A DNA stretch of 8,559 bases. Source: DATIHT01 sp035480415. Lineage in GTDB: Bacteria; Patescibacteriota; Microgenomatia; Curtissbacterales; GWA2-41-24. Position numbers and translations under genes: made by a program. Each line of letters begins with the position of its first letter. Within the stretch, counting starts at the first letter, position 1. Where the stretch lies: the NCBI GenBank assembly GCA_035480415.1, contig DATIHT010000042.1, forward strand, positions 1 through 8,559. The letters run 5' to 3'. The notes beneath the pieces are model-generated. The model was given only the letters and a program-made list of their open reading frames with translations, had not been told where the DNA came from and ran no database searches. Shown piece after piece: positions 1 to 3,311 of the stretch.

Positions 1-65
1 GCCGTCCATTTGGCGCCAATTACCTTAAGGGTTGTAGAAATACATGTTTGGTCAACACTATCCAT

Positions 66-121
66 ATATAGTAACTATACTTTTTGTAACTACTTTACAA
101 TGTATAGTAACTACTGATAGT
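66..121. promoter_or_regulatory. operator-like repeat array upstream of the peptidase gene
   Basis: The heptamer GTAACTA occurs three times, at 71-77, 86-92 and 107-113. The first copy lies in a perfect palindrome, TATAGT-A-ACTATA (67-79). The third repeats the same left arm and core (TATAGTAACTA, 103-113) but loses the right arm. TTGTAA (84-89) and TTACAA (95-100) form another inverted repeat. Copies start 15 and 21 nt apart, about 1.5 and 2 helical turns. Such clusters are typical of binding sites for dimeric helix-turn-helix or winged-helix repressors, and ImmA/IrrE-type peptidases are often controlled with such a repressor. No repressor gene is visible; it could lie left of the window. 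The left edge (1-65) shows no supportable gene: one forward frame is open to 117 but reads through the AT-rich repeats. Confidence 0.5.
94..121 (+). promoter_or_regulatory. candidate promoter for the peptidase-LUD operon
   Basis: TTTACA (94-99, five of six matches to the -35 consensus) is followed after 16 nt by GATAGT (116-121, four of six to TATAAT), which ends 8 nt before the ATG at 130. The alternative reading is an extended element TGA-TAGTAT (115-123). Either way the transcript would begin at or next to the start codon. This matches clearer promoters further along the window and fits the absence of a Shine-Dalgarno sequence before this ATG. The site overlaps the third operator-like repeat, so a bound repressor would block it. 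The -10 is the weakest of the plus-strand set. Confidence 0.4.
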
Positions 122-129
122 ATAGCATC

Positions 130-492
130 ATGATTCAACACCCACAAATTCTTGGCAGTAAATTGGCACAATTAAAAATCAACAAGGTGCTAAATAATCT
201 TCCGCAAGATGTGCTGGAATACACCATGGAGAATATTACATTCATGGCTTCTTTTAAAAATGCCTGGGCTTACACCCTGGAGGAAAATGATATTAAAGGA
301 AAATATGTAATCGTACTTTCAGACGAACTTCTAAATCAGGGCATGCAGACAATCGCATACACCATAACTCACGAAATTGGTCACGCAATTTCCGGCCACA
401 GAAACGCCATAAGAAATACGCAAACTAAAGCAGAAATTAAAAACCAGGAAAAAGAAGCGCATAATTTTGCAAGAAAGGTCATTTATGTCTGA
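130..492 (+). CDS. minimal ImmA/IrrE-type zinc metallopeptidase
   Basis: This 120-aa soluble protein carries the zincin signature HEIGH at residues 81-85: two zinc-binding histidines and the catalytic glutamate. H90 follows, and QEKEAHNFA at 106-114 matches the usual E-x-EA-x-x-FA segment of ImmA/IrrE proteins, where the glutamate (here probably E109) is the third zinc ligand. Known members (ImmA of ICEBs1, IrrE of Deinococcus) cleave a partner HTH repressor after a stress signal. This one has no HTH domain of its own and is near the lower size limit for the family, with about 75 residues before the active site. The ATG at 130 has no Shine-Dalgarno and sits 8 nt after a possible -10. Its last 8 nt overlap the LUD gene, implying one transcript and translational coupling. 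Peptidase fold is fairly sure; substrate and pathway are unknown. Confidence 0.8.
   Translation: MIQHPQILGSKLAQLKINKVLNNLPQDVLEYTMENITFMASFKNAWAYTLEENDIKGKYVIVLSDELLNQGMQTIAYTITHEIGHAISGHRNAIRNTQTKAEIKNQEKEAHNFARKVIYV
473..478 (+). promoter_or_regulatory. Shine-Dalgarno deciding the LUD gene start
   Basis: GAAAGG lies 6 nt before the ATG at 485, inside the end of the peptidase gene. This favours ATG 485 over the in-frame TTG at 467, which lacks a comparable site and would add only six non-conserved residues. It also shows that the organism uses Shine-Dalgarno initiation for genes inside an operon. Confidence 0.7.
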
Positions 493-1096
493 TTTTGGTA
501 AATTGGCCCCCGATGCCACAATTAAAAAAACAATTGCAGCACTCGCCAAAAATGGTATTAGTTCAGAAGCGGTTAAAACCAAAGAAGAAGCCAGACAAAA
601 AGTTCTTTCCATGATTCCAAAGGGGGCAGAGGTAATGACTATGTCATCTGTAAGTCTAGAGGAAACTGGCATAACCGAAGCAATCAACGAATCCGGAGAA
701 TATGATTCTGTTAAGAAGAAATTGTTTTCCATGGACAGAAAAACAAGCGGTCGCCAGATGCAAAAGCTTGGTGCAGCACCGGAATTCGCGCTTGGCAGTG
801 TTCATGCCGTAACCGAAGACGGAAGTTTGTTAATTGCTTCCAATACAGGCAGTCAGCTCGGTGCATACGCTTATAGTTCGGCAAAGGTAATCTGGGTAGT
901 GGGAACCCAAAAAATCGTAACCAACGTCGATGAAGGCATGAAGCGACTACACGAATATGTAGTGCCAAAGGAAGACATACACATGCACGAGTTATACGGC
1001 GTTGGCACCAATGTAAGTAAACTTCTAATTTTTAACAAAGAAATAGTTCCAAACAGGGTTCACGTAGTCTTCGTTAACGAACCTCTCGGCTTCTAG
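485..1096 (+). CDS. LUD-domain protein, LutC/YkgG-like
   Basis: This 203-aa protein spans a complete single LUD domain. Recognisable parts are an N-terminal helix and basic segment, GAEVMTMSSVSLEETGI (47-63), the core around GSVHAVTEDGSLLIASN (104-120) followed by a TGSQ turn, VVGTQKIV (138-145), and the C-terminal VHVVFVNEPLGF (192-203). LutC belongs to the LutABC lactate-oxidation complex, but LutA and the iron-sulfur protein LutB are absent here. Stand-alone LUD proteins are common and mostly uncharacterised, so lactate use should not be assumed. The gene starts inside the peptidase gene (8-nt overlap) with a good Shine-Dalgarno, so the two are probably co-transcribed. There is no signal peptide or membrane segment, so it should be cytoplasmic. 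Family assignment is confident; function is not. Confidence 0.85.
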   Translation: MSDFGKLAPDATIKKTIAALAKNGISSEAVKTKEEARQKVLSMIPKGAEVMTMSSVSLEETGITEAINESGEYDSVKKKLFSMDRKTSGRQMQKLGAAPEFALGSVHAVTEDGSLLIASNTGSQLGAYAYSSAKVIWVVGTQKIVTNVDEGMKRLHEYVVPKEDIHMHELYGVGTNVSKLLIFNKEIVPNRVHVVFVNEPLGF

Positions 1097-1107
1097 TTTT
1101 TACGCCT

Positions 1108-1122
1108 ACACCCTTGGGGTGT
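1108..1122 (+). terminator. short hairpin after the LUD gene
   Basis: ACACCC (1108-1113) and GGGTGT (1117-1122) form a perfect 6-bp, GC-rich stem with loop TTG, beginning 12 nt after the LUD stop codon. No T-run follows, so intrinsic termination is doubtful. It may stabilise the mRNA 3' end or act together with the REP-like hairpins at 1154-1214. Confidence 0.35.
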
Positions 1123-1153
1123 CATCGCAAGTTTTAAGGCATATTCCCATCAA

Positions 1154-1214
1154 TGTCATTCCGAACTTGTTTCGGAATCTGAACTTTAGATCCTGAATCG
1201 AGTTCAGGATGACA
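1154..1214. repeat. REP-like double-hairpin element (TGTCAT...ATGACA)
   Basis: A 61-nt element is bounded by perfect terminal inverted repeats TGTCAT (1154-1159) and ATGACA (1209-1214). Inside are two perfect 8-bp stem-loops with 5-nt loops: ATTCCGAA/TTCGGAAT (1158-1165 with 1171-1178) and ATCCTGAA/TTCAGGAT (1190-1197 with 1203-1210). The outer 16 nt at each end also pair with each other, with 13 of 16 matches, so the element can fold as a cruciform or one long imperfect stem. It strongly resembles the dispersed palindromic repeats beginning TGTCATTCCGAAC and TGTCATCCTGAAC seen between genes in many bacteria. It lies between two transcription units and may serve as a terminator or 3'-end stabiliser. 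A single copy is visible, so dispersal is inferred. Confidence 0.75.
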
Positions 1215-1223
1215 GTTAGAGGT

Positions 1224-1250
1224 TTGAAGATCAACAAGCGCTGATATATA
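1224..1250 (+). promoter_or_regulatory. extended -10 promoter of the membrane protein gene
   Basis: TGA precedes TATATA (1245-1250), giving an extended -10 with TG at 1242-1243. Exactly 8 nt separate it from the ATG at 1259. A possible -35, TTGAAG (1224-1229), is 15 nt upstream, slightly short. No Shine-Dalgarno precedes the ATG, so the mRNA is predicted to be leaderless. The promoter begins 10 nt after the REP-like element. Confidence 0.6.
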
Positions 1251-1258
1251 CTTAATTT

Positions 1259-1849
1259 ATGCTTCTCGGGTACTTTCAAAAGCTCCGCTATTTTCTTCCG
1301 CTTGCAGTATTAATAACAGGAATGTGTGCACTGGTTTATGGTGCAGTTCAACAGGACGAAAGGCAAAGAGCAAACGACCCCCAGATAGAAATTTCCGAAA
1401 ATATTGCTACCTATTTAAAAAGCGGCCAAAACCCAGCAACTCTGAATTTGGGCCAGCCAATCGATATTTCAAAGAGCCTTTCACCGTTTGTAATGGTATT
1501 TGATGCAAATGGCAAATTAGTAATGTCCAGCGCCCAGCTAAACGGCAAAGATCCAAACTTCCCACAAGGAGTTTTAGATAGTGCAAAGGCAAAAGGCCAA
1601 AGCAGGGTCACCTGGATGCCGCAAACAGACGCCAGAGCTGCAACGATAACAACTTACTACAAGGACAAAACCGAAGGTTACGTGACAGCAGGCAGGTCTC
1701 TGCGCGAAGTAGAAAAAAGAGAACAGCTGCTCCAACTACAAACAATGTTAGCCTGGCTTGTGACCATGGGCGCAACATTTTTAGCAACCATGATATTTGT
1801 ACCCACTCCAAGCAAACCTCAGCGCACTTCAACCCGCAAAAAATCTTGA
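1259..1849 (+). CDS. membrane protein with extracytoplasmic sensor-like domain
   Basis: This 196-aa protein has two transmembrane helices, about residues 11-29 and 163-181, enclosing roughly 130 residues that should lie outside the membrane. The loop contains PFVMVFDANGKLVMSSAQLNG (76-96), then RVTWMP and a strand leading to RSLREVEKRE (146-155), which continues into the second helix. The strand-turn-strand layout resembles the PAS/Cache-like periplasmic domains of two-helix sensor kinases. However, the protein stops 15 residues after the second helix with a short basic tail, so there is no HAMP, kinase or cyclase domain. I recall similar small proteins with the RSLREVEKRE motif in other bacteria, also without known function. 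The start is set by the -10 element 8 nt upstream. Its stop codon overlaps the next gene's -35 element. Confidence 0.8.
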   Translation: MLLGYFQKLRYFLPLAVLITGMCALVYGAVQQDERQRANDPQIEISENIATYLKSGQNPATLNLGQPIDISKSLSPFVMVFDANGKLVMSSAQLNGKDPNFPQGVLDSAKAKGQSRVTWMPQTDARAATITTYYKDKTEGYVTAGRSLREVEKREQLLQLQTMLAWLVTMGATFLATMIFVPTPSKPQRTSTRKKS

Positions 1850-1874
1850 TTTTTAGCTTATAGTCTGTTATAAA
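1846..1874 (+). promoter_or_regulatory. promoter of the methyltransferase gene
   Basis: TTGATT (1846-1851), a 17-nt spacer and TATAAA (1869-1874) form a near-consensus promoter, with an extended -10 TG at 1866-1867. The -10 ends 8 nt before the ATG at 1883, so the transcript should be essentially leaderless. The -35 overlaps the TGA stop of the upstream gene. Confidence 0.75.
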
Positions 1875-1882
1875 TTCTCCTT

Positions 1883-2569
1883 ATGTTAGAACGAACAGGT
1901 CAACTGCCTCATATTAAAGAGGCCCAAAGACAAATGCTCGCAAATATTCCTTTTACTGGAAACAGTTTCCTAAGCATGATGATTGCTTTGGACCTCCCAG
2001 AAAAACCAGCAGGTCTTCGTATGCTAGATGTAGGCAGTGGTGCTTCTGACCTAACTGCCGTCTTAATAGCTTTAGGAGCAGACGCTTACGCGACAGACCC
2101 AATATATTCAAGCTCAGACGCAATATTAAAAGCTTATGAAGATGCCGGAAGATTGGCGGATCCGCTAACTTTCCAAATATTTGCCAAATCAAGAGCTCAA
2201 CACCCGGAACGATACAAACCATTCTTTGCTTCTGATATGTCTGAATTCCCAGACAACCACTTTGATGAAGTATCGTCCATGCTCGCAGTAATTGGACACT
2301 TGGACACAGATTGGGAAGTACTTACAGCGTGCTTGGAAGAACTAGTCAGGGTAACACAAATTGAAGGCAAAATTCGCCTATCTCCGATTAATATGTTTGG
2401 CAAAAATGAGGGCGAGCAGAGAAAAATGCAAAGAACACAGAATCAGCTAAGAATATTCGACTGGCTTGACCAAAGGAGTGGTTACCTTGAATATGGCACA
2501 ATTCCCGCATTGAATGTTGGCCCATCGGCGTCTACTCTGATTATCGAAAAGCTTGCTTCTCCAGCTTAG
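1883..2569 (+). CDS. class I SAM-dependent methyltransferase
   Basis: The 228-aa protein has a Rossmann-type methyltransferase core. Motif I is LDVGSGASDL (48-57), the glycine-rich loop that binds S-adenosylmethionine. An acidic residue after strand 2 (D72 in ATDPIY) fits the ribose-binding position. ASDMSEFPDNHFDEVSSM (116-133) matches motifs III-IV of the Methyltransf_11 type, and LEELVRV (151-157) is the usual helix before strand 5. An insert of about 35 residues (80-114), rich in charged and aromatic residues, lies between motifs II and III and may shape the substrate pocket. The C-terminus (from about 165) is not a recognisable domain. Substrate cannot be told from sequence; small molecules, lipids or a protein are all possible. 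It has its own promoter, with no overlap or coupling to neighbours. No Shine-Dalgarno is present. Confidence 0.85.
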   Translation: MLERTGQLPHIKEAQRQMLANIPFTGNSFLSMMIALDLPEKPAGLRMLDVGSGASDLTAVLIALGADAYATDPIYSSSDAILKAYEDAGRLADPLTFQIFAKSRAQHPERYKPFFASDMSEFPDNHFDEVSSMLAVIGHLDTDWEVLTACLEELVRVTQIEGKIRLSPINMFGKNEGEQRKMQRTQNQLRIFDWLDQRSGYLEYGTIPALNVGPSASTLIIEKLASPA

Positions 2570-2674
2570 AGTTAAAAGCGAAAATTCGTAGTTTGTTCGG
2601 GTTTTGAACAATCTATCCTCAAGTCAACAAGTTTTAGCCTTAAAAAGATCGCGAATTTCCACGGTCCGTTGCGC

Positions 2675-2702
2675 CAAAAAGCCCGTTTTTTGCATTTTTT
2701 TT
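2675..2702 (+). terminator. possible weak terminator of the methyltransferase transcript
   Basis: CAAAAA (2675-2680) pairs with TTTTTG (2687-2692) around a GC-rich loop. After CA, an eight-T run (2695-2702) follows. The stem is almost all A-T, so it is weaker than a typical intrinsic terminator, but the T-run and position about 105 nt after the stop codon fit. Confidence 0.35.
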
Positions 2703-2734
2703 GGGTATTTATACAGAAAAACAGGGGAAAACAA

Positions 2735-2751
2735 CAAAAAGCAGCTTTTTG
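2735..2751 (-). terminator. second, back-up minus-strand terminator
   Basis: CAAAAAGC (2735-2742) and GCTTTTTG (2744-2751) form a perfect 8-bp inverted repeat around one central base; in RNA some inner pairs must open. Read on the minus strand it is followed by TTGTTTTCCCC. It lies just beyond the stronger terminator at 2757-2778 and could catch read-through. Confidence 0.35.
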
Positions 2752-2756
2752 CCAAT

Positions 2757-2778
2757 AAAAAACAGCCATCTCTGGCTG
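2757..2778 (-). terminator. rho-independent terminator on the minus strand
   Basis: Read on the minus strand, CAGCCA-GAGA-TGGCTG is a perfect 6-bp GC-rich stem with a GNRA-type tetraloop (GAGA), followed immediately by six Ts (2762 down to 2757). This is the best intrinsic terminator in the window. On the plus strand the same hairpin is followed only by CTTTAT, so it is weaker in that direction. It closes the proposed small RNA. Confidence 0.7.
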
Positions 2779-2806
2779 CTTTATCTCTAACTAGTTAAAG
2801 TTACGT
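2757..2806 (-). ncRNA. candidate small RNA of about 50 nt
   Basis: A minus-strand promoter (2841-2813) predicts a start near 2806, and the intrinsic terminator ends near 2757. The product would be about 50 nt with no usable reading frame: a single-stranded 5' half, including the palindrome AACTAGTT, and then the terminator hairpin. Promoter spacing, terminator quality and lack of a protein frame support a non-coding RNA gene, divergent from the 97-aa gene whose promoter begins about 10 bp away. It matches no RNA family I recognise. It could also be a cryptic promoter with a nearby terminator that prevents unwanted antisense transcription. Confidence 0.45.
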
Positions 2807-2812
2807 AGTCTC

Positions 2813-2841
2813 AGTATACCTTATGTGAAAACTTTTGGCAA
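2813..2841 (-). promoter_or_regulatory. minus-strand promoter of the candidate small RNA
   Basis: On the minus strand, TTGCCA (2841-2836, five of six to TTGACA) is separated by exactly 17 nt from TATACT (2818-2813, five of six to TATAAT). No protein frame starts sensibly downstream, but a good terminator lies about 50 nt past the predicted start. Confidence 0.55.
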
Positions 2842-2850
2842 TAGGGCAAA

Positions 2851-2872
2851 ATAAACAGCTTATAGTGTTTAT
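2851..2872. promoter_or_regulatory. operator-like inverted repeat over the promoter of the 97-aa gene
   Basis: ATAAACA (2851-2857) and TGTTTAT (2866-2872) form a perfect 7-bp inverted repeat with an 8-nt centre, 22 nt in all. This is a usual size for a dimeric repressor site. The left arm contains the -35 hexamer and the right arm ends on the TG of the extended -10, so a bound protein would exclude RNA polymerase. The minus-strand small-RNA promoter lies 10 bp to the left and could be controlled together. Confidence 0.5.
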
Positions 2873-2880
2873 GGTATAAT
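2852..2880 (+). promoter_or_regulatory. promoter of the 97-aa orphan gene
   Basis: TAAACA (2852-2857, four of six) is followed after 17 nt by a perfect TATAAT (2875-2880), preceded by TGG, so an extended -10. The hexamer ends 8 nt before the GTG at 2889. This geometry selects GTG as the start and predicts a leaderless mRNA. Confidence 0.75.
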
Positions 2881-2888
2881 ATTTTATC

Positions 2889-3182
2889 GTGAAAGAATAC
2901 CCAAATGGCCTCCATGCAAAGACCGAGGAACTTATTACAGAAGTAGCCACAAGAGACGACGGCAGAAAGGTGTACTTTTCAGCTTCTACATACGGCTATA
3001 TGTATTTATGGGTAGGCGATCATGGTGCAAGCTACCACCGAGACTATCTTGAACAATTGGGACAAGGAAACGTTTACGAAGGCGTAAAAACAGTAGGCAA
3101 TATTGCACTTACCACACCAGACACTCATTGGCCTTTTACCGAAGAGCTAGAATTGGCAAAAGAATTAGGTATTAAAAAATAG
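2889..3182 (+). CDS. small orphan protein, 97 aa
   Basis: I do not recognise this family. The protein is small, mildly acidic and soluble, with no signal peptide, membrane helix or cysteine. Residues 1-20 look helical, 26-44 (RKVYFSASTYGYMYLWVGD) look like two strands with many tyrosines, and 82-97 form a charged helix ending IKK. Histidines at 9, 45, 50 and 80 and acidic residues are scattered without a known metal motif. The start codon is GTG, placed 8 nt after a consensus extended -10 and without a Shine-Dalgarno. A real gene is supported by the promoter, the operator-like repeat and codon use like its neighbours. It could be a small binding protein under repressor control, but that is inference. 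Confidence 0.7.
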   Translation: MKEYPNGLHAKTEELITEVATRDDGRKVYFSASTYGYMYLWVGDHGASYHRDYLEQLGQGNVYEGVKTVGNIALTTPDTHWPFTEELELAKELGIKK

Positions 3183-3191
3183 GCTTTTTTT
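3174..3191 (+). terminator. possible A/T terminator after the 97-aa gene
   Basis: Six As (3174-3179) and seven Ts (3185-3191) can pair around the loop TAGGC, which contains the TAG stop codon. The stem is all A-T, and pairing uses up the T-run, so termination would be weak at best. Confidence 0.25.
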
Positions 3192-3200
3192 AGAATACGG

Positions 3201-3258
3201 TGCTAAAATTAACCAAAACCCAAAGGCTTTTATGGCAAAAGACCTTAAACAAGCATAG
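3201..3258 (+). other. extended -10, Shine-Dalgarno and 8-codon reading frame
   Basis: TGC-TAAAAT (3201-3209) looks like an extended -10. AAAGG (3222-3226) sits 5 nt before an ATG at 3232, which opens the short frame MAKDLKQA ended by TAG at 3256-3258. The arrangement is that of a normal leadered gene, but the frame is only eight codons. Reading past the TAG gives 12 more residues before TGA, with nothing recognisable. It may be a leader peptide affecting the 347-aa gene 54 nt downstream, the start of a decayed gene, or chance. Confidence 0.25.
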
Positions 3259-3274
3259 AACATCCACCAATATA

Positions 3275-3303
3275 TAGCCATTGCTTGCATCTGGTGATAC
3301 AAT
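3275..3303 (+). promoter_or_regulatory. promoter of the 347-aa orphan gene
   Basis: TAGCCA (3275-3280, four of six) is followed after 17 nt by TACAAT (3298-3303, five of six), with TGA immediately before it, making an extended -10. It ends 8 nt before the ATG at 3312, the spacing seen at three other genes here. This fixes the start at 3312, because a start at the TTG at 3285 would lie upstream of the promoter's own initiation point. Confidence 0.65.
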
Positions 3304-3311
3304 TCTCCAAA

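Larger units (their letters stand above)
2570..2888. other. 319-nt gap rich in hairpins, no credible protein gene
   Basis: No reading frame here looks coding; the open frames are translations of poly-A and poly-T tracts. The gap holds two inverted repeats just after the methyltransferase gene: CGAA-AA-TTCG (2579-2588) and TTGTTC/GAACAA with a 7-nt loop (2593-2598 and 2606-2611). It also holds a weak plus-strand terminator (2675-2702), a minus-strand promoter and tandem terminators enclosing a possible small RNA (2757-2841), and the operator-like repeat and promoter of the next gene (2851-2880). In addition, AAAGCAGC (2738-2745) can pair with GCTGCTTT (2775-2782), which would compete with the 2763-2778 hairpin on a plus-strand transcript. 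Confidence 0.6.

Noticed and set aside
10..19. 10-bp palindrome TTGGCGCCAA near the left edge
   Set aside because: Perfect but isolated, with no repeat elsewhere and no nearby gene to give it context; it may be chance or part of a coding end.
1..117. Forward frame open from the left edge to TGA at 115-117
   Set aside because: Its final third reads through the operator-like repeats and gives a low-complexity Y/N/T-rich tail. Another frame ends at 28. No choice can be supported from so little sequence.
467..484. Earlier TTG start for the LUD gene
   Set aside because: ATG 485 has GAAAGG at 6-nt spacing and begins where family similarity begins.
2572..2769. Minus-strand open frame of 65 codons beginning inside the terminator hairpin
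   Set aside because: Its ATG lies in the CAGCCA/TGGCTG stem just before the T-run, and the phenylalanine- and lysine-rich product reflects poly-T and poly-A sequence. The small-RNA reading explains the site better.
2604..2798. Plus-strand open frame of 64 codons with TTG start in the intergenic gap
   Set aside because: It translates poly-A/T tracts and hairpins, lacks a ribosome site and promoter geometry like its neighbours, and has no protein-like composition.
3285..3311. TTG start nine codons upstream for the 347-aa gene
   Set aside because: It lies upstream of the extended -10 that ends 8 nt before ATG 3312, so it would not be in the transcript.
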